From the NCBI RefSeq assembly GCF_040183065.1, contig NC_091119.1, positions 61,056,892 to 61,120,891 on the forward strand: DNA of 64,000 bases, read 5' to 3'. The stretch is from Periplaneta americana. Taxonomy: Eukaryota > Arthropoda > Insecta > Blattodea > Blattidae. The position numbers and the translations under genes were made by a program. Every line of letters begins with the position of its first letter. Position 1 is the first letter of the stretch. The notes beneath the pieces were generated by a model. That model saw only the letters and a program-made list of their open reading frames with translations. It was not told the origin of the DNA and made no database searches. Shown here in pieces: positions 22,395 to 32,880 of the stretch.

Positions 22395-22663
22395 AGCCTG
22401 ATGCTTACTGTGCTTGTGGTAAGCACATGTTTGTGAATGATACTTGTAGCCCAACAGCTGCGCTCTTGTACAAGTACAGCACACCACACTTAGGTAACCA
22501 TGCTATGGTATGCCTATGGATGGTGTTATATCATTGCCTTGCAGACGAGACGTACTATCTCCAAAAATCGATTTTAGACATACGCCGGTTTTGAATACAT
22601 CCTATGTAGTTTACAGATGAAGAGATGTATGAAACTGCAAGGTGATAATATGTGAATTAATGA

Positions 22664-22822
22664 TGGTAAAATGAGTGCTTGGTCCAACACCAAAAGTTAT
22701 CAGCAATTGTGCTTCAATTAGTTGAGGGACCTCCGAAAAAAAAAATCCAACCAGAATTTGAACCTGGGCCCGTGCGTTTCACAGTCAGACATTCTAACTG
22801 TTACTCCACAGCATCAACACGC
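22664..22822 (-). repeat. SINE-1 fragment, diverged
   Basis: Reverse strand carries the tRNA-like head with a B box (GGTTCAAATTCTGG) and the middle of the SINE-1 family seen intact at 26596 and 39244. The tail is missing. Confidence 0.65.
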
Positions 22823-23190
22823 AGTTTCAGTACTCATTTTTATGATAATCATCATCGCGGTTATGGACTTGTTAAGTGATCAGCGATTGCAATTTAACTA
22901 CTGGTATTACTAATTATGGATAAATTCTTAATAAAGAAATCTGTCCAAAATAAAACTGCACTGACTGGAAACAGACTTATAAATTGGGTTGTAGTAGTGG
23001 CAGTAAAACTAAAAGCTCATGTTCATCATTGCTGCAAGGCTCAATGGAGGGTGAGCCAAGCAGTGAAAGGGAAAAGATACTGGTAGTGTATAAGGACCGT
23101 AATTTCCAACCATCTTGAGTTAAACAATTTCCATGGGTACTATATGAAAAATCAGATGCTGTTATTTTCTGAAAAATATATAACAACATA
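22823..23190. other. Non-coding, nothing recognised
   Basis: AT-rich host or old repeat sequence up to the TTA flank of the Harbinger-like element. Confidence 0.5.
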
Positions 23191-23201
23191 TTAGGCCGGT
23201 T

Positions 23202-23510
23202 GCACACAGAATCAGATGCGACACTACATTTTGTATGTTGGTACTTGTCTCCCATTGATTTCTTATGATGTGATGCACACAGAATCAGATGCGACGCGAC
23301 ATTTTGTATGTTGGTACTTGTCTCCCATTGATTTCTTATGATGTGATGCACACAGAATCAGATGCGACGCGACATTTTGTATGTTGGTACTTGTCTCCCA
23401 TTGATTTCTTATGATGTGATGCACACAGAATCAGATGCGACGCAACATTTTGTATGTTGGTACTTGTCTCACATTGATTTCTTATGATGTGATGCACACA
23501 GAATCAGACG
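23202..23510. repeat. 73-bp minisatellite, 4 units plus a partial
   Basis: Units start GCACACAGAATCAGATGCGA at 23202, 23275, 23348, 23421 and (partial) 23494. Units 2-4 are nearly identical and unit 1 differs at ACACTACA. The first unit begins inside the left terminal repeat of the Harbinger-like element. Confidence 0.95.
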
Positions 23511-23683
23511 CGGTACAACGGTTGCGAGCAGACACGGAGAGACAACATCGAATGACTGCTTGAAGTTCGTTGCGAGGAGACTGTCTGATAGCTGCAGTGT
23601 ACTGCGCATGCATTAGTACTGGCTATGATTGCATGCTTTCACTATCTACAAATACTATTGTTGTGTATTGTACATTATTCATA

Positions 23684-23830
23684 ATGGAGCTCGATACAGA
23701 TAAATTAGTTGTTTTAGTACAGGGAAGATACTTCTGTGCAATCTTTGAAACAATATCACGACAATAATGTGGTTTCTAAAAAATATATGAGAAATTGCAA
23801 ATGAGATGAAAGCACCAGATGAATAATAAG
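23684..23830 (+). pseudogene. MADF-domain remnant of a Harbinger accessory protein
   Basis: Starts MELDTDKLVVLVQGRYF. After one shift SLKQYHDNNVVSK, and after another EIANEMKAPDE. The order D-K-L-x2-L-V, Y-x-D/N-N-x-V, E-I-A-x-E-M is the MADF/Myb-SANT-like fold used by the DNA-binding partner protein of Harbinger transposons. It is broken by two shifts and a stop. Confidence 0.5.
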
Positions 23831-24299
23831 TAATAATAATAACAATAATAATAATAATTTGTAGTAAGCCTAATTCTCTGCTCTATACTCACTCATTATC
23901 AGGATGCGAATTAAGATTTCTGATGAGGGGGCGATAGAATCCTAGATAGAGAATGAATGAATGAATGGGGCCAAATGTGTCCCATTAAGGGCTATAGCCT
24001 CCCGAATGGGGGTAGCTTCTATTCCTAGAACTCATATGGGAAGCTATTTCATATGAGTTTTGTCTCTTTTAATAGTTGTGTTAGAGTCATTGTGCTTTGT
24101 TCATTTCGTCTTCACTATAATTCTAGTTATCCTACACTTTGTCACTAGACTTTGTTCTCTTCATTTCACTATAATTCTAGTCATACATTTTGGCACTCCA
24201 CTTTGATCATTGTCCTACTACCACTGGCACACCGGATACAAACCAGTTAGTATTTTTCTTTCACTTGCGTTGTTTGATGTGGGTGGAGATGTATGACTA

Positions 24300-26523
24300 A
24301 TTAGTTAGCGTCTGCTCTTGTAGTGTTCTCCAAGTCTGCCGGTCCCTTGCGGTTGTGGTCCAGTGTACTATGATGTTCTTGAAGAGGTCCGTCCATCTAG
24401 TCTTAGGTCTTCTCCTTCTTCTTCCCCTCCGGAGCTCCTACAAGGTTGTGATATGGGCCCATCTCCCTTGCTGTAAGTTAGTCTTGTTACGTGGCCTTCC
24501 CATTTCCACTTCAGAGTAGTTGCGCATTGTGATATGCTGTTTTCGCCATCTCTCTTATCTGTGCGTTTGGGATTCTGTCTTTAAGTGTTATTCCCAGAAC
24601 TCCATCTTCCTCTGACAGATTTGTAGATGCTTCTTTTGCGCTTCTCTCAAGCTCCATGTCTGACATCCATACAACAGTGTTGGGTATATGCAGGTTTCTA
24701 AAGCGCTGAACCGTAGTGTACGGTTTAAAGTTTTGTCCAGCAGTATGAACTTCATGGACCAGAAGGATTTCCATGCTGGGCTATTCTTCTTCTAAGTTCT
24801 TTTTCCATGGTTTATTTAAATGCCACTAATTGCCCGAGGGAGATATATTCAGGTACGTATTGCAGTTCTGTTTGTTTGACCCTTATTAGTGTTGCTTGGC
24901 TGTTTGTCATTACTTTTGTCTTGGTCATGTTCATACTCAGGCCTATTCTTCGGCTGTGTATGTTTAGGTCTTGGAGCATTGTCTGTAAGTCATGAGCATC
25001 TTTCTCAAAAAGGATGATATCATCTGCGAATGTTAGGTTTGTAAGTTTATAACTAGGGTACGGATTTTTAAGTCGTTAAAATGTAACTTTAGGTGCCTAA
25101 AATAGGCTTAAAAGTGTAGGAAATAGTCTCTAAAGAATTGAAAATAGGCTCTAACAAAAAATAAAGTTTTGTTTAAAAACATATTCCAAATCATCAGGAA
25201 TTCACTTTTGGAATTTAATAATTTTAAATGCTTATACACCGTTACCACCACTACTACTAAAAATACAAGAACAACAAATATCTAACTACTTATACATAAA
25301 CTAAACAATTAAATGTGAAAAATAAGTTTTAAACATAAATTCAGTACACAAACATGTCAAATATAATCAATTTTTACTAAGCCTTGTCCGTTAAATGTCC
25401 ATAATTAGCTTATATAAATTATTAATACTTTTTCTAAATTTTCAACTTAAAAGCATGCAGTCTGTCACTCAACACAAATTTGTATGCTGAAAATGAATGC
25501 TCCAAATCCACTGAAGTAACAGGAGTGTATTTCAATTTTGACACTAGTTGGACAGGAATGTTGCATTGTAAATCCGTGCTAGGATATCTGAAGCAGTACG
25601 CAGGTCCTTCAGTCCTACATTTCTCTGCAGAACTTGCTCCAGTTTATCCCGTACTTCATTTCCAACAGAACCAGGAACACATTCGGAATTTAAAATACAA
25701 ATTTTCGAAATAAGAATGGGTGTTTTGACCTATTAGAGATAAAACATACTTATTAGGTCAAAATAGTTTTTTTCGTCAAAATAGGCATTTTTAGGTGCTA
25801 TTAAAATACCAATTTTAGGCATAGTTTTATATGAAACGTGTACTTGCAAGTTTTTATGAACTTATCTTTTAAGGATTAAAATAGGTTTTCACCTAAAACC
25901 CGAAGCCTATAATTATAACCATTCAGACTTATTCCGTGTTTGTTTCCCCAATTTATTTCGCGAAAAACATCTTCTAGAAAGTTTGTAAAGAGTTTTGGGA
26001 TATAGGGTTCCCTTGTCATACACCTCGTTCTAGTTTGAAGGGTGGTTGGTCCTTTTCTTTCTGTTGCTACTTTGGCATGTGATCCGTTGTAAATTTTGTG
26101 AAGTATGCAGATGTACTTGTGTTGAATTCCTTGTTTTTGAAGTGCTTTTAGCACACTTGCGTGTTCTACAGAGTCAAATGCTTTTGTGTAGTCCACGAAC
26201 ACTAGGTATAGTGGTATGTTGAATTCTTCAGTTTTTTCTATGACCTGCTTTATAGTCTGTAAGTGGTCCACTGTGCTATACCCTGATCTGAATCCTGCCT
26301 GATCTTGTGTTTGATTTTCATCCAGGGTTCTGGTCAGTCGTCTTCTGATTATTTTAGAGAACAGTTTGTATATATTTGACATTAAGCTTATGGGACTGTA
26401 GTTGTTGAGGTCGTCCTTTGTACCCTTCTTATGAAGTAGAATTATGTTATTGGTCTTCCATTGGTTGGGTATCTCTTCAGTTGTTAATATTTCGTTGAAA
26501 ACTAGTGTCACAGAGTTTATCAA
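24300..26523 (-). pseudogene. LINE-C reverse transcriptase, split by a hAT
   Basis: Reverse frame 26523 to 25920 has IPNQWKTNNIILLHKKGTKD, LNNYSPISLMSNIYKLFSKI, DQAGFRSGYSTVDHLQTIKQ, LYLVFVDYTKAFDSVEHASV (catalytic Asp) and KHGISLNGYN. After the hAT (25054-25911) it resumes at about 25050 with YKLTNLTFADDIILF, the YADD-equivalent FADD box. It then decays through several shifts to about 24300 (ELRRGRRRRPKTRWTD). The two halves rejoin exactly across one copy of the hAT's target duplication. Confidence 0.8.
25054..25911 (-). mobile_element. hAT element inside the LINE-C RT
   Basis: Ends are inverted: left TAGGGTACGGATTTTTA, right read inward TAGGCTTCGGGTTTTA after two or three extra bases. TTATAAC flanks both sides (25047-25053 and 25913-25919). 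Reverse-strand frames around 25690-25460 give NEVRDKLEQVLQRNVG and, one shift later, KYTPVTSVDLEHSFSAYKFV, the C-terminal dimerisation motif of hAT transposases. AGGTGCCTAAAATAGG-type repeats fill the subterminal regions. Confidence 0.8.
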
Positions 26524-26595
26524 ATGATCTTGACCGAGTTTTAAAAACTAGATAGAGAATGCCATACATAAAATTATTATTATCCACATTTGATA

Positions 26596-26863
26596 TGTCC
26601 ACACCTGTGGAGTAACGGTTAGGGCGTCTGGCCGCGAAACCAGGTGACCCGGGTTCGATTCCCGGTCGGGGCAAGTTACCTGGTTGAGGTTTTATCCAGG
26701 GTTTTCCCTCAACCTAATATGAGCAAATGCTGGGTAACTTTCGGTGCTGGACCCCGGACTCATTTCACCGACATTATCACCTTCATCTCATTCAGACGCT
26801 AAATAACCTAAGCTTTTGATAAAGCGTCGTAAAATAACCCAACAAAAAAAAAAAAAAAAAAAA
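26596..26863 (+). repeat. SINE-1 (tRNA-derived), full length
   Basis: tRNA-like head with A box GTGGAGTAACGGTTAGGG and B box GGTTCGATTCC, a conserved body (GGTTTTCCCTCAACCTAATA, ACCCCGGACTCATTTCACCG), and an A-rich 3' end. A 10-bp duplication ACATTTGATA flanks it (26586-26595 and 26864-26873). RNA polymerase III would transcribe such elements and a LINE would mobilise them. Confidence 0.9.
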
Positions 26864-26916
26864 ACATTTGATACGGCTCAACGCTTGGTTGCACTGAGTT
26901 ACTTGTCTAGCATTTT

Positions 26917-26919
26917 GAT

Positions 26920-26952
<33 letters not shown>

Positions 26953-26955
26953 TAT
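26917..26955. repeat. (ATA)n microsatellite
   Basis: About 11 ATA units. Confidence 0.95.
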
Positions 26956-27640
26956 ATCCATGAGCAGGCTTAAGAAAAGACGTGTAATTCCTAAGTTAAT
27001 GATTGTTGTCAGTTTGCCAGTGATGATAATGGATCAGTATTATTTTCTTTGCTTACTTTATAGTGTACTTATACAATATACTCGTATTAAAACAATTATA
27101 TTTTGTGAAGGGGGGAATAGGAGTTATCCCTGGCAGGGATGTTAATATGAATTTATGAGAGGGGGATAACTTTCCAACAGGGCGGGAATCCCCCCATCCT
27201 TCCCATTAATTCGCACCCTGATTATATTATTGATTTAATATTTTAGGCTATTTTTCTTTATTGTGAGTCGTGAAGTAGTCATAGACATACAAAAGACGTT
27301 TGTGCAGTACATTAGTTGTATTTAATCTTAAGACTCAGTCGTATAGATTTTTAGGTGTATTAAGCATCCTTAGGAAATAATAATCAAATACAATAGAAAT
27401 TCTCATATAGACAGTCCTCTTTTAGTGACGCCATTTTCTAGCCTAGGCCAGTTTTCCAAAACCACACAGCTAGCAAATCAGTTGTCGCGAGCAGACAGTT
27501 TTAAGTTGTCGCAAGGCGTTGTAAAGTAAAATGTAGCATCATGCCATGCCACAACTGATTCTGTGTTCACCCAGTCTTAGAAAAACTAATTAAAGTTTCC
27601 TCCGGCTTCTTAAAATTGATTTATTATACTGTCGTTTTAT

Positions 27641-27850
27641 CAACTGTGACGGTTATCTAGCATCTGAGTGAAATGAAGGTGATAATGCCAGCGAAATGAG
27701 TCCAGGGTCCAGTGCCGAAAGTTACTCAGCATTTGCTCATAATGGATTGAGGGAAAACGCTGGAAAAAAACTTCAACCAGGATTTGAACCCGGGCCTGCA
27801 TGTTTCATGGTTATAAATGTTAACCATTACTCTATAGCAGTAGACTCTCA
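27641..27850 (-). repeat. SINE-1 copy, diverged
   Basis: Reverse-orientation copy with the same body as 26596-26863. Part of the head between CCAGG and CCCGGG is deleted. A C run at about 27871-27888 follows. Confidence 0.8.
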
Positions 27851-27914
27851 GACTTTTGTGCAGAGTCTTCCTCCCCCCCCCCCCCCCTCCCAATATTTCA
27901 AAGAAGCCAACACC

Positions 27915-29524
27915 TAAGCAAGTATTTATGCCTACATTTCTGCATAACTTATGAATGTTTCATACAAAGCACAGGAGTATTTCCAAGTTTTTGTACTTCA
28001 GTCATTCCCACAGAAAAAGGTCCAGGACACTCATCTTCAGTGTGGGCTATATGTTTCGTCATTGAGATTAAGGACCCTGCCTAAGTCGTAATAAGATCTG
28101 CTACAATATTCTCTATCATATAATTCCACTTTTCTTTCTAAATAGTCCCACAAATCACTAAATTTTCTAAGAATTCGTGGGAAAACTTTCCGTTGCAAGA
28201 ACTTGACTACTTCTAGAAACAGATCTTTTGGGCAACCATTGTCGAGAAAAAAAAAATGTTACCAATGGTAGGTGAGTACAGTTAGCTATCTGCCTTCCTT
28301 AGTATCACAGTTGTAAAGATTATAAAGAATTGCCAAATAAATAAATGTCACTATTTGTGGCAAAATGAGTTTATTCGAGTTTCATGGACTGTTGATATAG
28401 GGCTATCATTCCATGCAGAAACCACATATGTCAGTATAGCTGTCTCACATTTGGAGACCTATGAAATCCTGAAAACGCGCAGAAACAACTCATGTCAAAG
28501 ACATGTGCCGACACATTGGCTCCGATTCCAGATGGCAGACATCTACGATACAAGGATACAAAAATTGTTCCCACTGAATGACAAATGTCTCAATTCTGGT
28601 GGTGAATACGTTGAAAAATAACTCAACAATTGCTATATCTGTTCCAATAAAACTTTCCATAAATTTTGTTCTCTTTCTGTAAACGACCCCAGAGAAACTT
28701 ATTTTTTTACGGCCTTCATAATTGCGCTCAAGTGGCAAAAATTTGTGTAAGCATTTCTTTTGACATTATTAAAATGATGTAAGAGAAAAGATTAATTTTT
28801 TTATCTGCCCCCATGATAATGTTTGCTTGTAAGTACAAAGGAGAATACCATATTTACCTTCTTCATTGGAATATCGAGACAAAATCTTGTCAATTCAAAG
28901 AGAGAAGCTTGACGATATACACAAACTAATGCATTACATACTACATGAATATCAAGAATTTTACAATAATATTCTTCAGTGACCTCTTGTGGGAAAATGA
29001 GTTCATTTATATGTTGAACTTATGTATTAAGTACACAGTAGGCCTCTGCCATATTATATCCCTAATTTGACAAATAAACTTTAGTTGAACTGAAATTATT
29101 ATACTACAATTTTGATTCCTTGCAGAAACAGCACATGTCAAGCTAATATATATTGATTTATTTCATTAACAATTCATTAGATTCCAATAAATTTGCTATA
29201 AAACGACACATCTATTAGGCTTCTGTCTGAAGAAGCCAGTATTATAACCATTGATATGGTCTACCACTAGTAATACCGTTTTTTGTGTCTACTGAAAAAT
29301 TTAGTTTTCATGACATGTCCTGTTTCTGCAATCCCCGATTCAATTAAGAATACATTTTGGCCACAAATTATCATCTCCTATGACATCCTGAACTTTATAT
29401 CATGGATTGTGGAACAAGACATTTAACTCTAGCCATTTCCTTGCTCTAAAACATTATTAGGATAGAAGAAAGAGTTATAATGAAATGTGTTACCAACCTC
29501 AGTATTGTGGAGGGTAGACTGCAA
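27915..29524 (-). other. Old repeat-like region with an unidentified reverse-strand open segment
   Basis: Reverse strand 28243-28041 is open for 67 codons without an ATG: GCPKDLFLEVVKFLQRKVFP, then RKFSDLWDYLERKVELYDRE, then YDLGRVLNLNDETYSPH and a stop. It looks protein-like but I do not recognise it. NG-P-K-L-type wording is loosely like part of some reverse transcriptases. Other open frames here (28355-28621 +, 28738-28490 -) resemble nothing known. The region may belong to the Merlin-like relic that follows. Confidence 0.35.
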
Positions 29525-29805
29525 CTCGACAGCAGCCTTGAAAAATTTGTGAAGGCTTTCTATTCAGGGATATTTCCTCTTGAATATTCTGCGAGATAAC
29601 CAGCGAAATGTGTTCTTCTTACTCCATAACGGAATATGTTGGCTCTCGCCTCTCTCCACACGCATTCAATTTTGTTTGTATTTCCTCTGTTATAGGGTCA
29701 ACAAAGTTACAGGAATGATTTACCATCAAATGTATATATTCTTCCTCCTGCAGGCAGTCATATGCACGCCAATAGTCACTAATAATTGTTGTATCCAGCT
29801 ATATA
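29525..29805 (-). pseudogene. Merlin/IS1016-type (ISXO2-like) transposase relic
   Basis: Reverse strand reads TTIISDYWRAYDCLQEEEYI, then HLMVNHSCNFVDPITEEIQT, and after a shift NIFRYGVRRTHFAGYLAEYS. The ISDYWRAY block with its catalytic Asp, the VNHS..FVDP block and the IPRFGRR..HF.GYL-like end are the ISXO2/Merlin DDE domain. The usual E.xW..K segment is altered (KLNACGER). Stops flank it on both sides. I found no inverted repeats for the element. Confidence 0.7.
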
Positions 29806-29830
29806 ATTATACTGTTTTATCACCTGTAGA

Positions 29831-30321
29831 AGGGAATTACTTGATTGATCACTGACATGAATGAAGAATTTGTTACTGCCCTACTCTATAACACTGAATA
29901 CCTATTGTTAGGCCACATTGAGTAGCTAGTTCTGAGAGTGGAGAAGTGGGACTAGGGGAAGGTAACCTCGTGACCTATGCATGCGATATGCAGCTCTGAG
30001 ATAACATTCAGTAGGGTCTATCATCCGTTCAAAAACATTACCGCTCCATAGTCTGTACAGATCTTTTATTAAATCTCTGCCTCTGTGCAATTTCGCAGTT
30101 TGCGTTATCGGAAAGAGAAATAGCAAAAGATTGTAATGCCTTTTAATATTATGCTAAAAAGCATGGGATTTCTGCGGAAGAGATTACAGGATCGAAGACT
30201 CATTCGAGAATGACCGAACAATATTGATTGGCATTGCAGTAATATCACAAAAGTTAAATGCTTTCGCGCAGAGCAAAGACAAATATTTTATCTAGGCCTA
30301 GGCCTATATGAGTCTTGGATA
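29831..30321. other. Non-coding, nothing recognised
   Basis: A 66-codon reverse frame at 30126-29926 has no likeness to a known family. TAGGCCTA words near 30293-30306 are common in this genome. Confidence 0.45.
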
Positions 30322-30336
30322 AACATCGATTTCACT

Positions 30337-30556
30337 GTCGACCTGGTTGGCGAGTTGGTATAATGCTGGCCTTCTATCCCCAATGTTGCGGGTTCGATCC
30401 CGGGCCAGATCGATGGCATTTAAGTGTGCTTAAGTGCGACAGGCTCATGTCAGTAGATTTACTGGCATGTAAAAGAACTCCTGCGGGACAAAATTGCGGC
30501 ACATCCGGCGACGCTGATATAACCTCTGCAGTTGCGAGCGTCGTTAAATAAAACAC
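30337..30556 (+). repeat. SINE-2 (tRNA-derived), full length
   Basis: Perfect 15-bp target duplication AACATCGATTTCACT (30322-30336 and 30557-30571). Head with A box TGGCGAGTTGGTATAATG and B box GGTTCGATCCC. The body ends GCGAGCGTCGTTAAATAAAA. Two reverse-orientation relatives are at 48269 and 54982. Confidence 0.93.
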
Positions 30557-31095
30557 AACATCGATTTCACTTTTAAAAAATGATGGCAGAAATGAAAAGA
30601 TGTTAGAAGGAAACAAGTCCAAAATGCTTATAATAGTAGATATAGGTTCCGAAACTGGATTTCTTGATGGTGGTCTCCTCATTTATAAAGGTGGTTCAAC
30701 TACTGATGACTACCACAGAGAAATGATTGAGGGAGCAAGTAACTCCAAACTTGCCACCTGTCTCTTTAATGGTCCGAGTCTACTATGGACGAAATAATTT
30801 GATTGAGTGGAGATGATGGAAGTGCTAGACTAGACGCCAGTTCGGAAGATGGTCGGCTGCTAGCGTTTGCGTCGAGAGAGACAGATAGTGAGAGAAAGGC
30901 AATGTACAGCATTACCACATCGTACTTCACGCGCGCGCGCAATACAAGTAGCTGAGGAGAGAATTTCAATTTTAAAAAGACAATAATGACCTTAGCCGTT
31001 GATTACTGCAAGCATGACAAACCTTTTATCAGAACATTATCAAATCTTACGTTCTATTAATAATGCTTATACCAAGTTTTAAGATTTTTATGTGC

Positions 31096-31097
31096 GG

Positions 31098-31154
<57 letters not shown>

Positions 31155-31175
31155 TATTATTATTATTATTATTAT
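31096..31175. repeat. (ATT)n microsatellite
   Basis: About 25 units with two single-base interruptions. Confidence 0.95.
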
Positions 31176-31459
31176 GTTATCACACAGTTTTAATACGAAA
31201 TGTATACGGTGTATTACTAGAAAAAATGATACACTAGTTAATTAGAAATTGTATTTAGGTCTATTTCTAGGCGCAAATTATTTTAGCTAGTTAAATACCC
31301 TAAAAGAATAACTACGAGTACCATCTTACATTGTCACATTTCGGTCACATTTAATATAAATTAGGATTTAATAAATATTCAGTACCTGGTTTTAATGGAA
31401 GTCGCTGATTCTCTCATCAGTCCCATCTGATTCTTCAGAGTCGGATTCTCGTAGGTAGA

Positions 31460-31783
31460 CTACATATCTAATACTGTATGTCGCAGCACACTTTTATTAG
31501 AATCATCTAATTCAGAGACTGTTTTTTCACGACGAGAATGTTTTCCAGGAGAACGAATCACATTAAAAGATTTGTTTCCTTCACTAACAATTCTTTGCAC
31601 GGTTCGCAAACCCACACCACATGCTTCTGCAGTCGTCTCCTCTGCGTTGGCAATGTTGCGGCCAGCACCATGATGCCCGGCAGAGTTCTGCTCGTTAATG
31701 TTTTTAAAATAATTATACACCTTAAACACTATTTCCCGCGCCTGCCTGTGCAGTACTTGTCTTTTTATCGTATCTCCTTCCAT
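31460..31783 (-). pseudogene. N-terminal helix-turn-helix part of a Tc1/IS630-type transposase
   Basis: 107 codons starting MEGDTIKRQVLHRQAREIVF. EETTAEACGVGLRTVQRIVS is the recognition-helix region, then SPGKHSRREKTVSELDDSNK and VLRHTVLDM. I recall this layout (HTH, then PGKxR.R, then LDDFDK..LRRTV) as the N-terminus of Tc1/IS630-like transposases of insects. The DDE half is deleted. The frame is intact, while copy 1's is broken. Confidence 0.65.
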
Positions 31784-32111
31784 TTATTTATCTTACACAT
31801 ACACATTATATGTTAGTTTTACTTATTCGATGTTTTAAAACACTTACACGTGAACAAAGTAACTCGAGAAGCACTTGTTACTGACTGATTCTGATTGGTT
31901 CTCCTGTTCAAGCTTGTGACGTCACATGCCATACAGGCTACGGCGCAACTAGAAGCTGTCCGCCTTCCGAATTGCTGTCTAGTCTAGTGATGATGGCGGG
32001 GTGGTTGTGGAATGAAAGTGCTAATGCTAGTGATAACTCTGCCTTAGGAGTGAAAAACACACTGTTTTAAGTGAGAGTAATAACATTTATAAATAAGTTA
32101 TACTGTATACA

Positions 32112-32400
32112 GTGCAACTCCACAAATAGACTCTCACTCTCATATACATCACGATACAAGGTAAGTCAAAGCACCCTGTCTCGCTCTGCACAGGGCTAAC
32201 CAGTTGAACCAGTGCAGTAGTGTGCAGATACTCGTATACGCTGATAGCATGGCAGGGAACAAAAAATATGTACTTATGTTGAAGCAGAAGTTAAAAATAT
32301 TGGAACGGTTTAAAAAAGGTGAATCAATCAGAGCCATCATTCAAGAATTTGACATTTTGATCAGAACAGTGCAGTGATAAAACAAAATTCATCTAAATAC
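32112..32400 (+). pseudogene. Pogo/Tigger-type transposase N-terminal fragment
   Basis: ATG at 32249 opens MAGNKKYVLMLKQKLKILER, then FKKGESIRAIIQEFDI and a stop at 32375-32377. This is the Pipsqueak/CENP-B-type helix-turn-helix (K-Q-K-L-x-I-x4-K-G-E-S) found in pogo-like transposases and jerky genes. The sequence near 32112 (ACAGTGCAACTCC) resembles a Tigger-type terminus, but the right end was not found. Confidence 0.55.
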
Positions 32401-32880
32401 AAGGCATTCTGTGGTGATTATAAGAAGCGTTGTTATTATCAGTTGATTTTAGGACGAAAACACAGCTTAATTTGTGTAATTTCCTAAATTTAATCATACA
32501 CCATTTAAAAATAATTTAATACAGAAACACAACTATTACATGAAATGCTCAATAAGTTTTTGTAGCTTTATTCTCTTCAGCTCTAATCAACAATAACAAT
32601 AATCCAGGTTGCCAGGCGACGATGGAAAAGATGCGAAAACAAATGAGGTGTATAAACAATTGAATGCTCTTTCATATTTAAGTATAGAAATACAGAGATG
32701 CCATTTGAAATTTCGAAGTGGGGGTGCCTGGGGACGGGAGGTGAAATCTAAAATGCAATTAAGCCTGGTTTAAGACTTCCCCCTCAATATCTAAATTTAC
32801 GTGTTTTTTTTTTTTTAAATTGAATTCAATTTAAATAACTAGTTATTTAGAGTGGGATGTTTTGAAATGAAAGCCCTGTA
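32401..32880. other. Non-coding, nothing recognised
   Basis: AT-rich with a G-rich patch at 32720-32745. Confidence 0.45.

Larger units (their letters stand above)
23956..26547 (-). mobile_element. LINE-C ((CATT)n-tailed), 5'-truncated
   Basis: A perfect 14-bp target duplication CTAGATAGAGAATG flanks it (23942-23955 and 26548-26561). On the reverse strand it runs from the RT domain to a 3' untranslated end and a (CATT)n tail next to 23956. A hAT element (25054-25911) is inserted within its RT. Confidence 0.9.
23900..27220. mobile_element. DNA transposon with CAGGRTGCGAATTAA termini, nested in the Harbinger-like element
   Basis: Left end CAGGATGCGAATTAA, right end read inward CAGGGTGCGAATTAA, both followed by a G-rich stretch. 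ATTAT flanks each end (23895-23899 and 27221-27225). I cannot name the superfamily, and a 5-bp duplication alone does not decide it. Its interior is now mostly a LINE, a SINE and an (ATT)n tract. Confidence 0.6.
23194..27576 (+). mobile_element. PIF/Harbinger-like element, heavily nested
   Basis: The 22-bp ends match at 17 positions: GGCCGGTTGCACACAGAATC at the left and GACTGGGTGAACACAGAATC read inward at the right. Both are flanked by TTA (23191-23193 and 27577-27579), the Harbinger-type target. Words such as TTGCGAGCAGACA recur just inside both ends. A MADF-domain remnant lies at 23684-23830, a domain often carried by Harbinger elements. The rest is younger insertions, so the element proper is about 1 kb. 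Confidence 0.65.
30828..31984 (-). mobile_element. Tc1/mariner-type element, copy 2 (internally deleted)
   Basis: Ends read inward GACTAGACGCCAGTTCGGAA and GACTAGACAGCAATTCGGAA, bounded by TA at 30826-30827 and 31985-31986. It shares subterminal blocks and the helix-turn-helix coding piece with copy 1. An (ATT)n tract (31096-31175) sits within. It lacks any catalytic domain. Confidence 0.8.

Noticed and set aside
22977..23351. 124-codon reverse frame
   Set aside because: Its repetitive protein (HHIIRNQWETSTNIQN twice) is the minisatellite in translation.
23202..23510. CRISPR-like array
   Set aside because: Adjacent 73-bp units without unique spacers in insect DNA. A minisatellite.
26600..26680. 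Possible tRNA gene (and 30337, 39244, 49079)
   Set aside because: These tRNA-like heads are part of full SINEs with target duplications.
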